Shown here piece by piece: positions 28,677 through 38,107 of a stretch of DNA of 64,000 nt. A program made the position numbers and the translations under genes. The DNA is from Alphaproteobacteria bacterium MarineAlpha12_Bin1. Its GTDB lineage: Bacteria; Pseudomonadota; Alphaproteobacteria; UBA6615. The notes under the pieces were generated by a model. The model was not told the origin of the DNA, did no database searches, and was given only the letters and a program-made list of their open reading frames with translations. Where the stretch lies: assembly GCA_002937505.1 (NCBI GenBank), contig PTJY01000003.1:192060-256059 (forward strand), in the 5' to 3' direction. The number at the start of each line of letters is the position of its first letter. Position 1 is the first letter of the stretch.

Positions 28677-30116
28677 GTGGAAAGTGAAGATAAATTTCGA
28701 GATGAATGCGGAGTGTTTGGGATTTACGGCTCAAATGATGCTGCAGCTTTGACCGCCTTAGGTCTGCACGCCCTCCAACACAGAGGACAAGAAGCCGCCG
28801 GTATAGTTTCTTACGACGGTGAAAAATTTTATTCTCATCGTGAACTTGGGCTTGTGGGGGAAATCTTCGACGAAAAAAAAATTATTGACACTCTTCCAGG
28901 CAATTCAGCCATAGGACACGTTCGTTATTCTACTAGTGGTGGAACCGCATTACGTAACGTCCAACCATTATATGCCGACTATAGTTTTGGAGGATTAGCT
29001 TTAGCACATAATGGCAACTTAACTAACGCAAGTCTTTTGCATAGAGAATTAGTAAACAGAGGATCATTATTCCAATCAACTTCGGATACTGAAGTATTCC
29101 AACATTTAATTGCCACAAGCTCAGAAGATCGGCTACTTGATAGATTTTTAGATACATTCAAAGCAGTGGAAGGAGCCTATTCTTTGGTTGCTCTTTCTCG
29201 TCGTAAACTTATTGGAGCAAGGGATCCTTTCGGTGTAAGACCACTAGCACTAGGCGTATTGGGCGACACTTGGATTATAACATCTGAAACATGTGCGTTG
29301 GATATTATAGGTGCCGACTTTGTTAGAGATGTCGATCCAGGAGAAATCATAATAGTAGATGAAGACGGTTTACATTCACATAAACCTTTTTTGTCGGTAC
29401 AAAAAAGATCTTGTATATTCGAATATATTTACTTTGCCCGCCCCGATTCTTTTGTTGACGGCAGAAATGTATATGAGGTGCGTAAGGCAATAGGAGCCGA
29501 GTTAGCTGACGAAAGTCCAATTGACGCAGACATGGTTATACCCATACCGGATAGTGGAGTTCCAGCAGCTATAGGATTTTCTCAGAGATCCAAACTACCA
29601 TTTGAACTGGGTTTAATCAGAAACCATTATGTGGGCAGGACATTTATTGAGCCGTCTGAAGAAATACGTCACTTAGGCGTAAAACTCAAACATAATGCAA
29701 ATAGACAACGTCTTAAGGGGCAAAAGGTAATACTTGTTGATGATAGTATTGTTCGAGGCACAACTTCTCGAAAAATAGTGGAGATGGTCCGTCAAGCTGG
29801 AGCTAAAGAAGTTCATATGAGAATATCAAGTCCACCAACTATAAACCCCTGCTTTTATGGTATAGATACGCCCGACCAAGAGCAACTTTTAGCCGCACAG
29901 TTTGATGTTGAAGGTATGCGTAAACAAATTCAGGCTGACACTTTATCTTTTATATCTATAGATGGTCTTTATAAAGCTACGGGTGAGACAAATAGAAATA
30001 GTGATTTACCCCAATTTTGTGATGCTTGCTTTACAGGAGACTATCCCATTACCTTAAGTGATCAAGAAAAAGGACAAAACAACACCCAAATGTCATTTCT
30101 TTCAGGCCTAGAATAA
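28677..30116 (+). CDS. purF: Amidophosphoribosyltransferase
   Basis: First committed step of purine synthesis: PRPP and glutamine to phosphoribosylamine. The N-terminal nucleophile hydrolase domain has C11 after a ten-residue propeptide ending in RDE, and the phosphoribosyl domain shows the PRPP loop VILVDDSIVRGTT. Four cysteines in SCIFEYIYFARP, NPCFYGID and CDACFTGD correspond to the Fe-S ligands of the Bacillus-type enzyme, so this is the cluster-bearing, processed form. GTG 28677 is chosen because AAGAAGAG lies eight bases before it; GTG 28668 would add three residues. Confidence 0.95.
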   Translation: MESEDKFRDECGVFGIYGSNDAAALTALGLHALQHRGQEAAGIVSYDGEKFYSHRELGLVGEIFDEKKIIDTLPGNSAIGHVRYSTSGGTALRNVQPLYADYSFGGLALAHNGNLTNASLLHRELVNRGSLFQSTSDTEVFQHLIATSSEDRLLDRFLDTFKAVEGAYSLVALSRRKLIGARDPFGVRPLALGVLGDTWIITSETCALDIIGADFVRDVDPGEIIIVDEDGLHSHKPFLSVQKRSCIFEYIYFARPDSFVDGRNVYEVRKAIGAELADESPIDADMVIPIPDSGVPAAIGFSQRSKLPFELGLIRNHYVGRTFIEPSEEIRHLGVKLKHNANRQRLKGQKVILVDDSIVRGTTSRKIVEMVRQAGAKEVHMRISSPPTINPCFYGIDTPDQEQLLAAQFDVEGMRKQIQADTLSFISIDGLYKATGETNRNSDLPQFCDACFTGDYPITLSDQEKGQNNTQMSFLSGLE

Positions 30117-30124
30117 GGTTTTCT

Positions 30125-30844
30125 ATGTTGGCTTCAACGACTGAAAAATTAGAAAATCGAATAGCCCTTATTACAGGAGCGTCACGTGGCATAGGAGCAG
30201 CCGTTGCTAAGCACTTTGCTGCCGAAGGAGCGCACGTGATACTTATTGCCAGAACAATTGGTGGATTGGAGCGAATTGATGATGAGATTAAATCGTTAGG
30301 AGGCTCTGCTACACTGTTACCCTGTGACTTAAACGACCTAGATCGGATAGATAATATAGGACCTTCATTACTGGAACGCTTTGGAAGGCTAGATATATTG
30401 ATAGGTAATGCAGCTATTTTAGGAACCATGACACCTCTTACCCATTACAAAACAAAGTCCTGGGAAGAGGTTTTTGACGTTAATGTACATGCTAATTGGC
30501 GGCTAATGAGAGTAGCCGAACCCCTACTTAAATTATCTGATGCTGGGAGAGCTATTTTTGTCACAACCTCCGCGACTAAAAACCCCAAAGCTTATTGGGG
30601 AGCGTATGCAATTACCAAATCTGCTCTTGAAACTATGACTAAAGTTTGGGCCTCAGAATTAAACAACACTTCTGTTCGAGTTAATTTGTTGAGTCCAGGG
30701 CCAACATTAACAAAAATGAGACAAACAGCCTTTCCTGGAGAAAACCCAAGTACATTAAAAACCCCTGATACTTTAGGCCATATTTTTTTGCAATTAGCTT
30801 CACCTAACTGCGAAGCACATGGTGAACTTATTGAGTTTCAATAA
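30125..30844 (+). CDS. Short-chain dehydrogenase/reductase
   Basis: Classical SDR of 239 residues with TGASRGIGAAV near the N-terminus, the GNAAILG variant of the NNAG motif and a YxxxK pair in WGAYAITKSAL. The residue before this (TTSATKN) supplies the catalytic serine. The substrate cannot be told from sequence. It starts eight bases after purF, with AAGG six bases from the ATG, and an SDR at this place after purF is common in alphaproteobacteria. It converges with der, with four bases between the stops. Confidence 0.88.
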   Translation: MLASTTEKLENRIALITGASRGIGAAVAKHFAAEGAHVILIARTIGGLERIDDEIKSLGGSATLLPCDLNDLDRIDNIGPSLLERFGRLDILIGNAAILGTMTPLTHYKTKSWEEVFDVNVHANWRLMRVAEPLLKLSDAGRAIFVTTSATKNPKAYWGAYAITKSALETMTKVWASELNNTSVRVNLLSPGPTLTKMRQTAFPGENPSTLKTPDTLGHIFLQLASPNCEAHGELIEFQ

Positions 30845-30848
30845 AATT

Positions 30849-32198
30849 TCAATTGTAGGGATTTCGACCTTTCCGTAGATTTAACCTTATAGGTGTACCA
30901 AACAATTCAAACTTTTGTCGTAGTGAATTTTCTAGATAACGCAAATAACTATTAGGTAAATCCTCTGGTCGATTCCCAAATATAACGAAAGTAGGTGGAC
31001 GGGCCTTAGGCTGAGTAACATAACGAAGACGGATATTTCGTTTGTTACTCGCTAATGGCGGAGGATTCCGCTCAAGAGCTTCCGAAAGCCATAAATTAAG
31101 CTCCGCCGTTGTAATTCTCTGATTCCATACCTCAAAAGACCTCAATACTGCAGGCATAAAATTTTCAATATCCCTTCTAGTTAATGCTGATAATTTTACT
31201 ATATTTGTTCCAGCGGCCTGTGAAAGAGATGTTCCCAAACGATCATTAAGAAAATTGGTGGCCTCAGACTTATTATCAACTAAATCCCATTTATTAATAA
31301 CTATGACGATTGCTCTACCTTGTTCAATTATATGTCTAGCAATTGATAAGTCTTGTTTTTCCATTAGTTGGGTGCCATCAACAACCAAGGCCACCACTTC
31401 AGCATATTGGATAGCTTTTAATGCGTCCTTCACTGAAAGCTTTTCTAGCGCTTCATTGATTCTTGACTTACGTCGTAAGCCCGCAGTATCTACCAGTGCT
31501 ATATTGTAACCCTGGTAATCCCATTCGATAGTTATCGCATCTCGAGTTACCCCGGCTTCGGGTCCTGTTAGCAATCGTTCATCTTTAATCAGCGCATTAA
31601 TAAGCGTTGATTTTCCTGCATTTGGCCTGCCCACTATTGCTAAATTCAAATCACGTGAGGATACAGGTTCTGCAACCTCATTGGAGTTTAATATATTCTC
31701 TGAAGAAAATCTCTCCACAACAGAATCATAGAGGCCTTGTATGCCATTACCGTGCTCAGCAGAAACTGGTAAAGGGTTTCCAAAACCTAAACTGGAACCT
31801 TCATAATGTTCACCTAATCTACTAAAAGAGCCCTCACATTTGTTCGCAACTAAAATTACCGGAACCGATTTTGAATGTAACCAATTAGCAAAATGCTTAT
31901 CTAAAGGCGTATTTCCTGCACGCGCATCAATCACTAAGACAACCAAATCTGCATCATTTATTGCAATTTCAGTCTGATTACGCATTCTACCTGATAGAGT
32001 ATTATCAAAAACATCCTCAAGTCCCGCTGTATCAACTAAACGAAAATGAAGTTTCCCTATGCTAAATACACCTTCTCTTCGATCACGTGTCACACCTGGT
32101 TGATCGTTAACTAAAGCATCGCGGCTACCAACCATCCGATTAAAGAGTGTTGATTTTCCAACATTTGGACGACCTGTTATGACAATTGTAGGCCACAT
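30849..32198 (-). CDS. der: Ribosome biogenesis GTPase Der
   Basis: Double-GTPase needed for 50S subunit assembly. Two G domains are visible: GRPNVGKST with DTAGLED in the first, GRPNAGKST with DTAGLRRK and NKWD in the second; a KH-like C-terminal domain ends the protein. ATG 32198 gives 449 residues; a GTG nine bases upstream is also open. It follows bamB by 19 bases on the same strand, the frequent bamB-der order. Confidence 0.95.
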   Translation of the reverse strand: MWPTIVITGRPNVGKSTLFNRMVGSRDALVNDQPGVTRDRREGVFSIGKLHFRLVDTAGLEDVFDNTLSGRMRNQTEIAINDADLVVLVIDARAGNTPLDKHFANWLHSKSVPVILVANKCEGSFSRLGEHYEGSSLGFGNPLPVSAEHGNGIQGLYDSVVERFSSENILNSNEVAEPVSSRDLNLAIVGRPNAGKSTLINALIKDERLLTGPEAGVTRDAITIEWDYQGYNIALVDTAGLRRKSRINEALEKLSVKDALKAIQYAEVVALVVDGTQLMEKQDLSIARHIIEQGRAIVIVINKWDLVDNKSEATNFLNDRLGTSLSQAAGTNIVKLSALTRRDIENFMPAVLRSFEVWNQRITTAELNLWLSEALERNPPPLASNKRNIRLRYVTQPKARPPTFVIFGNRPEDLPNSYLRYLENSLRQKFELFGTPIRLNLRKGRNPYN

Positions 32199-32217
32199 GA
32201 TACTCACATCTAGTATA

Positions 32218-33552
32218 TTAACGGTAAGCTATCAGCTGCGATTTGTCGGTTAAATAGAACAGTGTTCTATTAGCAATAGCAGGTGATAAAGAAGCAGGAC
32301 TTTTCATTTTCTCTTTTTTTAATATCTTACCCGTGTAAGGAGATAGATATAGAACCACCCCATGGCTCCCTGAAAGAATTAATTGATCACCAGCCAAAGT
32401 AGGGCCAGACCAACTGATCCTGCCTTCTCTGTCTTTTGGATCAGAATAGAGATCTAGAGGAGTAAGCCATCTTATCTTCCCATCGTTAACCCTCACAGCG
32501 GCAACTTTTGCCTCATTGGTGAGCACAAACAAAAATTCTCCACTAATCCAAGGTTGGTTAACACCACCTAGAGACACCTCCCATATGCGCCTCCCAGTAT
32601 ACAAATCGATAGACATCATGCGTCCCGAATGACTTATGGCATATACTTTGCCACGATCAATCACAGGCCTTCCTCTAATATCAGCAAGCGCAGAGACCGC
32701 ATCTGCACGTCTTATAGCAGCTAAGTTCTCACCCCAAACCTTTTGTCCGTTTTCGACACGTAATGCATAAAGTTCACCTGATGAATATGGGACCACAACA
32801 ATGCCATGTTTAGCTGCAGGAGTTGCACTCCCCATTAATCCCACATGTTCTTCAAAACCAGAATGCGTCCACAAAGTCTCTCCATTTTTTGTACGAAGCG
32901 TATATAATTGATTATCTTTAGTAACTACAAACACCCTTCCATTCAAAATTGATGGAGCTGCTCTCACTGGTCCGGAAACTTTTGTTCTCCATACCTGTTT
33001 TCCACTAGTAGTATTTAGTGCGACCACCTCAGCAAATCCTCCAGCTGCTATAATCAGCCCATCATCGACAGCCAATCCACCTCCCCAACTTCCATCAGTT
33101 TCTTCCTTAGGAGAAATAAAAGCTTTCCATATAAGGCTTCCGGTAATAGAGTCGTGCGCTGAAACAAGAGAGTTTGCATCTAGCGTATAGACCTTTCCTT
33201 CGGATACTATAGGACCCGACAAAATAGGTTTATCTACCTTATGACTGCTCCCCGCATCAACAGACCATAATAAAGTCAAATTAGTGCCCACGGCTAAATG
33301 TCCCATACTATGGTGTGCTAGACCACCTTGCTGAGGCCAAGATTTATTTACTATAGGCTGAGAAAGAACAATATTCTGATCAGAAATTTCTTTATCTACT
33401 TGCGCCACCTCGCTACCTAGTAGAATTGGTATACGAACTCCCTTAAGTGTGGCCTCTCCGTTCCTACCCAAAATATCATTTACTTGACTACAACCACTAG
33501 AAATTAAGGCTAGAATAAGAAACATACAAACACTAAAAATTCTCCAGCTCAT
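32218..33552 (-). CDS. bamB: Outer membrane assembly lipoprotein BamB
   Basis: Beta-propeller lipoprotein of the BAM complex. The N-terminus is a lipoprotein signal (hydrophobic stretch followed by SSGC, lipidated Cys near residue 21), and the body consists of about seven to eight PQQ-like repeats with W-containing blades such as GSLIWKAF, GKQVWRTK and GETLWTHS. The 444 residues exceed E. coli BamB (392) but are typical of alphaproteobacteria. Context yfgM-bamB-der is the classic one. Confidence 0.91.
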   Translation of the reverse strand: MSWRIFSVCMFLILALISSGCSQVNDILGRNGEATLKGVRIPILLGSEVAQVDKEISDQNIVLSQPIVNKSWPQQGGLAHHSMGHLAVGTNLTLLWSVDAGSSHKVDKPILSGPIVSEGKVYTLDANSLVSAHDSITGSLIWKAFISPKEETDGSWGGGLAVDDGLIIAAGGFAEVVALNTTSGKQVWRTKVSGPVRAAPSILNGRVFVVTKDNQLYTLRTKNGETLWTHSGFEEHVGLMGSATPAAKHGIVVVPYSSGELYALRVENGQKVWGENLAAIRRADAVSALADIRGRPVIDRGKVYAISHSGRMMSIDLYTGRRIWEVSLGGVNQPWISGEFLFVLTNEAKVAAVRVNDGKIRWLTPLDLYSDPKDREGRISWSGPTLAGDQLILSGSHGVVLYLSPYTGKILKKEKMKSPASLSPAIANRTLFYLTDKSQLIAYR

Positions 33553-33574
33553 CGTTTTTCCAACATTGTTAAAA

Positions 33575-34222
33575 TCATTTATTGCTAAGTATACTTATCA
33601 TTTCTGTGGAACGAGCCCGTATTCCCTCTGGTGCGTCCTTATCATCGGATAGAGATTGAAATGAATTTATTGATCCTGCTTTATCTCCGGATATCATTAA
33701 GGAAATTGCCATTAGCTCCTTTGCAGTATAATGCCAGGGGTTATCAGCAGCCAGGAGCGGCGAAAGACGATCTTTTAATTCTTTTTGATCCATAGATGTC
33801 ATTCCATGGCTTACCGCTAATATTGTCGCAAGATCTCTATAGATCTGATCCTGTTCCATATCTTGGGTAATGCTATCAAAAACTTGAATAGACTTAGCTT
33901 TTTCACCAATTTTAGAGAGCAAAGCGCCCTCTCTGAGTTTTGCAAGCAAACGATAACCTTCTTTAGATTCATTACTTAGTAATGTAAATTTTTCTAAAGC
34001 TTCTTTTTCGTTCACTTCTCCTATAGCTATTGCCGCTAGTAATTCTTCTCCATTAGACTCAAGAGCACTTTTTTGCATATCACGCCAATAAACAATTCCA
34101 ACTGTAATCAACATAACTATGACAAATACAGAGACAAAATAAACGCCATATTTTTTCCAAAGATGACGATACTTATCCTGACGAACTTCTTCGTCTATTT
34201 CTCGAAACAGATCATCTGACAC
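33575..34222 (-). CDS. YfgM-like tetratricopeptide membrane protein
   Basis: Small inner-membrane protein with a cytoplasmic N-terminus, one transmembrane helix (about residues 26-46) and a periplasmic TPR-like domain (DUF2133/TPR_21). In E. coli the homologue associates with SecYEG and periplasmic chaperones. GTG 34222 is the start, with AAAGGA at good distance. It is first in the yfgM-bamB-der operon. The 215 residues fit the family. Confidence 0.86.
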   Translation of the reverse strand: MSDDLFREIDEEVRQDKYRHLWKKYGVYFVSVFVIVMLITVGIVYWRDMQKSALESNGEELLAAIAIGEVNEKEALEKFTLLSNESKEGYRLLAKLREGALLSKIGEKAKSIQVFDSITQDMEQDQIYRDLATILAVSHGMTSMDQKELKDRLSPLLAADNPWHYTAKELMAISLMISGDKAGSINSFQSLSDDKDAPEGIRARSTEMISILSNK

Positions 34223-34478
34223 TTGGTGTCCTTTTTATTATCAATATTAATCAAAAATATAACTTCGTATTTATATTATCTATCAGTCTAATTAAAAAAT
34301 CTTTATTTTCTTAAATTCTTAAATCATTAGCCTAAAATGATCTAGTCACGGTTATTGCAATAAAAATATCAGTAGAGCATCAAATTAACAGTCTTACGCC
34401 CTAGACACATAGGAAAAAATAGGGAAAAATTTAACGCTATATTTATATTACAACAGTTTTTCTCTAGGTGCAGTGCTA

Positions 34479-34820
34479 ATGGGTTCTAATCACGGAATAA
34501 AAAATCGAAGTAAATCTTCTAGGCGTGTATCCTTTGACCAGGGAGAGCTAAGAGTTTTACTGAATGAATATAGCAGAAGAGTAGCTGCAGGCGAATGGAG
34601 AGATTACGCAATTGATCATGGAAGAGATAGAGCTGTATTTTCTGTTTTTCGTCACACAGCAGAACACCCTTTATACTCAATTGAAAAATTGCCTGTAAAA
34701 ATCGGGAAAAGAAACAGATATGGTTTAAAGAAAGGGCCGGTCCATTTACATCAAGACACTAGTCTCACAAATTTGGTGAGCACTATTGAGCGTAGACCTC
34801 AATTAATTAGAATTGGCTAA
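34479..34820 (+). CDS. DUF2794 domain protein
   Basis: Conserved alphaproteobacterial protein of unknown function, 113 residues. The core with FDQGELRVLLNEYSRRVAAG and WRDYAIDHGRDRAVFSVFR is the DUF2794 signature. It is basic, soluble and has no leader. The ATG at 34479 is preceded by AGGTG; an in-frame GTG six bases upstream is less likely. It lies 18 bases before the namZ-like gene, which may be co-transcribed. Confidence 0.86.
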   Translation: MGSNHGIKNRSKSSRRVSFDQGELRVLLNEYSRRVAAGEWRDYAIDHGRDRAVFSVFRHTAEHPLYSIEKLPVKIGKRNRYGLKKGPVHLHQDTSLTNLVSTIERRPQLIRIG

Positions 34821-34838
34821 AAATTAAAAATACTACAA

Positions 34839-35993
34839 TTGAATAATTTCCTAAATTCCTACTCTGGCATCGACACGCTATTAGCAAATGAAAACCTACT
34901 TCGCCGCCTTAGGACTCTGCGCCTTGGGCTGTTAACAAACACATCTTGTATGACAAATAAGGGCGAGGTCACTTTTAAGGCACTTCCCAAAGCATTAAAA
35001 AGCCCGTCAAGTAAAGGGCTTAATCTGCTGTTTGCTCCTGAACATGGATTTCAAACTAATTTAGAGCCCGGGGAAAAAGTAGATGATCATTTTGGAGATA
35101 TTCCGATATACAGCCTTTACGGAAATTCAAAAAAACCGACTCCAGAACAACTTTCGGAATTAGACGTACTAATTATAGATCTTAGAGATGTTGGTGTTCG
35201 ATGTTATACGTACGCCGTAACAGCCGCTATATCTGCTGAAGCCGCATTAGATGAAGGAAAAGAAGTAGTAATCTGTGATCGAGAAAACCCTCTAGGCACT
35301 GAGACAAATGGCCCCCCTTTAGATCCTTTGTTGCGCTCATTTCTGTGTTATTTTGATGTACCTTTCATACATGGGGAAACACTAGGAAACTTGGTAAAAA
35401 ATTCACTAAAAAAACATCCACGCTATAAAAAACTGATTGTTTTACCTGCTGTACGAAATTTAAATGTCACATTAGAACCCTGGATAGCCCCTTCACCCTC
35501 TCTGGTGTCAGCAGAATCGGTGCAACTATATCCGGGCTTAGTTCTGCTTGAAGGAACGAACCTAAGTGAAGGGAGAGGAACACCCTACGCTTTTTCATCT
35601 GTTGGAGCACCCTGGCTAAGAGCCCATGAAACAGAATCGGTGATTAATGGCTGGTCTACTGGAATAACTGCTCATGCATTAACTATATGTCCCAAAACGG
35701 GTCAATATAAAGATGAGACATTACAAGCAGTACACCTTAAACAAACAAGAAGTAATTGCGACAGCTTTAGCTTTGGAATAAAACTTTTATCATGGATAAG
35801 AAACTCTCATAGAGAATTTAAGTGGTTACATAACAAAGATAAAGTCAATCACCTTAGGTCAGATGGCTCTATTGAGAAGCCTATTACAGATTATAAAATA
35901 GATGTTTTACTTGGAAATAGAAGTCTGAGGGAAATGTTAGATAGGGGTATTTCACCCGAAAATATTCTTGATAGTTGGAAGTCTAGCGATTAA
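34839..35993 (+). CDS. namZ: DUF1343 family exo-beta-N-acetylmuramidase
   Basis: NamZ-type (YbbC) enzymes release MurNAc from the non-reducing end of peptidoglycan fragments. Family marks are LGLLTNTSCM near residue 30, FAPEHGF, LDVLIIDLRDVGVRCYTY and LSEGRGTPYAF. Length is 384 residues. No secretion signal is seen, so it would act in the cytoplasm, unlike the secreted Bacillus enzyme, unless a leader is missed. TTG 34839 is the first possible start in frame. Neighbouring murQ, nagA and a sugar kinase fit MurNAc salvage. It converges with nagA and the two genes overlap by 11 bases. Confidence 0.82.
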   Translation: MNNFLNSYSGIDTLLANENLLRRLRTLRLGLLTNTSCMTNKGEVTFKALPKALKSPSSKGLNLLFAPEHGFQTNLEPGEKVDDHFGDIPIYSLYGNSKKPTPEQLSELDVLIIDLRDVGVRCYTYAVTAAISAEAALDEGKEVVICDRENPLGTETNGPPLDPLLRSFLCYFDVPFIHGETLGNLVKNSLKKHPRYKKLIVLPAVRNLNVTLEPWIAPSPSLVSAESVQLYPGLVLLEGTNLSEGRGTPYAFSSVGAPWLRAHETESVINGWSTGITAHALTICPKTGQYKDETLQAVHLKQTRSNCDSFSFGIKLLSWIRNSHREFKWLHNKDKVNHLRSDGSIEKPITDYKIDVLLGNRSLREMLDRGISPENILDSWKSSD

Positions 35994-37083
35994 AGACTGT
36001 GGATCCTTCAACTATAACTTCAACAACATCTAAATGCTCATTTAGAATAACAAAATCAGCAGAAGCCCCCTTTTCTAATCTACCTCTATCCTTGGCACCT
36101 ATTAGATCAGCTGGTATTGTAGATAAACGTCTTGATGCCTCTTTAACATCTATTCCAATCGACAAAAGGTTTCTAAAAGCCTTATCCATAGTTAACGCGC
36201 TACCAGCGAGGATTTGATTCTCGAAAAAAACTCCGTCACCTCGCTTAGTCACTTTATTTCTACCAAGCGTATAATCCCCATCAGGCATTCCTGCAGCTGA
36301 AGTTGCGTCGGTGACAAAGTAGAGATCCGGTAGTGACCTCAATGCTGCATGAATTGCACCCTCTTTTACATGAATTAAGTCAGGAATTAGTGCGGCTGCA
36401 GTTCCATGAGCGAGGGCTGCACCTACTACTCCCGGTTCTCGATGATGTAGAGGGCTCATTGCATTATATAAATGAGTAAACCCGCCAACCCCATCTTTAA
36501 TGGCTGATTTTATTTCCTCATAACTGGCATTACTGTGCCCCACTTGAACTAGAATACCTCTAGAAACAAGCTCCTTTATTAGGATATGTCCTGGATCACA
36601 TTCAGGGGCAAGCGTTACTAATTTAACATTAGCACATTTCAGCAAATCTTCTATAAACTTTAGATCTGGAGACTGAGAAAAAGGAGGCTGTGCTCCCAAC
36701 ATCTCCGAATTCAAGTAGGGACCCTCCATATGAACACCAAGTATACGTGCTTCATTTTTATGCCGATTTGATGAAACAGCATCTATAGCTTTTGCAGCTA
36801 AAATTATCTCTTTTTCTGGCGCGGTTATAGTGGTGGCAAGAAAGGATGTTGTTCCATGACTAGCATGTAAAGATGCGCACAATCTTAGGTCGTCCTCTCC
36901 CCGCATTACATCACCACCACCTCCTCCAGGAACGTGTAAATCAACGAAACCGGGCAATACAATTAGCCCTGAATTTTCCCGCCCTGATTCCGAAATAGAG
37001 TTTATTTTTTTATCAAACTGGATAGTTCCTTCCACCCAACCATCCGGAGTTAGTATCTGTCCTTTAAAATTCAGCAAAGTCAA
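35983..37083 (-). CDS. nagA: N-acetylglucosamine-6-phosphate deacetylase
   Basis: Amidohydrolase converting GlcNAc-6-P to GlcN-6-P. Metal and catalytic residues are seen in GFVDLHVPGGGG, GVHMEGPY (Glu), the two histidine-bearing VGHSNAS and HLYNAMSPLHHREPG blocks, and the catalytic Asp in FVTDATSAAGMPDG. The 366 residues match. TTG 37083 overlaps the stop of the upstream kinase gene (TTGA), so the two are translationally coupled. It would finish the route from MurNAc-6-P via MurQ. Confidence 0.92.
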   Translation of the reverse strand: MTLLNFKGQILTPDGWVEGTIQFDKKINSISESGRENSGLIVLPGFVDLHVPGGGGGDVMRGEDDLRLCASLHASHGTTSFLATTITAPEKEIILAAKAIDAVSSNRHKNEARILGVHMEGPYLNSEMLGAQPPFSQSPDLKFIEDLLKCANVKLVTLAPECDPGHILIKELVSRGILVQVGHSNASYEEIKSAIKDGVGGFTHLYNAMSPLHHREPGVVGAALAHGTAAALIPDLIHVKEGAIHAALRSLPDLYFVTDATSAAGMPDGDYTLGRNKVTKRGDGVFFENQILAGSALTMDKAFRNLLSIGIDVKEASRRLSTIPADLIGAKDRGRLEKGASADFVILNEHLDVVEVIVEGSTVFNR

Positions 37084-37988
37084 ATCTCATTCCAATCTGA
37101 TATTTCATTAGGAACCTTACCTTGAGCTAGAAAAAGCGCACCATTAACTGGACTCCCAATAGGCTTCTTGATATTAGCTTTTAGAGATTGGGGCAAATAA
37201 GGTGCCAAAGGCTCTGCCAGCCCCCCTAATAAAGAAAGTGGTGTTTTATTAACCTCTTGCATAACAGAGGCAAGAGATTCAATTTCCAAACCTGCTTCTG
37301 TTGATAAGTTTATAGCAAAACGATCACCTTCATTAGCACAATCTATTACCATAGGTGCCAATGAAGCAAATTCAGTTGGACCAGCGTCGTTTAACCATTC
37401 CAAAATACCCTTTCTGTTGAGTCCACATTTTTTAATCAACAGTCGGTGTAGTTCAGAGTCCAAATTTCCTAAATGTCCTTCTTGTGCCTTAAGTGAAAGA
37501 GATAATGCTCTCATACCAATCCAAGCCCCCCCACCTTGATCCCCGACCGGAAAACCCCAGCCTCCGTAAATGCTTTGCTTACCAGTTTTGCTAATTGTAT
37601 ATCCAACTGTTCCAGTGCCAATGATTATTATTGATCCAGCTGACCCACCATGTGCACCCAGAGCAGCTATGTATGCATCCGTAACAACTTTTATGGACTT
37701 AAAGTCGTATGGTGAATCTCGATAAAATTGATTACGTAATTTTTCGTTATTCGCCCCTGCCACTCCAATAACTAGATCAGTAGATGAAAATTGATTTATT
37801 TCTATACCTAATGTCGTATAGAGATCTTTCAGTGTTTCACAAATTATATCCCATGGTTTTATGTGATTTATGCTGAGACTAGTGGGACCAGTAATAGTTG
37901 TTCCAAGTCGCCTCCCATGACCATCAAATAAAGCCACTTGTGTTTTACTTCCACCTCCATCAATGCAGCAATAAAAAAGATTGGCCAT
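37080..37988 (-). CDS. Amino-sugar kinase of the BadF/BadG family (GlcNAc or MurNAc kinase)
   Basis: ASKHA-fold kinase: phosphate-1 motif CIDGGGSKTQVALFD at the N-terminus, adenosine-side motifs IIIIGTGTVGY and GGWGFPVGDQGGGAWIG. This is the N-acetylglucosamine kinase type, to which the Clostridium MurK (MurNAc/GlcNAc kinase) also belongs. With murQ and a NamZ homologue nearby, phosphorylation of MurNAc as well as GlcNAc is a reasonable inference. ATG 37988 is preferred, having GGATG six bases upstream; ATG 37997 adds three residues. Confidence 0.83.
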   Translation of the reverse strand: MANLFYCCIDGGGSKTQVALFDGHGRRLGTTITGPTSLSINHIKPWDIICETLKDLYTTLGIEINQFSSTDLVIGVAGANNEKLRNQFYRDSPYDFKSIKVVTDAYIAALGAHGGSAGSIIIIGTGTVGYTISKTGKQSIYGGWGFPVGDQGGGAWIGMRALSLSLKAQEGHLGNLDSELHRLLIKKCGLNRKGILEWLNDAGPTEFASLAPMVIDCANEGDRFAINLSTEAGLEIESLASVMQEVNKTPLSLLGGLAEPLAPYLPQSLKANIKKPIGSPVNGALFLAQGKVPNEISDWNEI

Positions 37989-38107
37989 TAATTTCATCCA
38001 ACTAAATAGTTTTCTATAAACATTAAAATCAGAAAACTTTTCGATTCGCTGATATGTTATGAAAATACTTTAACCAAAGTAAAGACAATCTCTGGACAAG
38101 AAAGCCT

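Noticed and set aside
30049-30429. 126-residue minus-strand frame across the purF end and the SDR start
   Set aside because: Both overlapping genes are clear families; the composition is a mirror of them.
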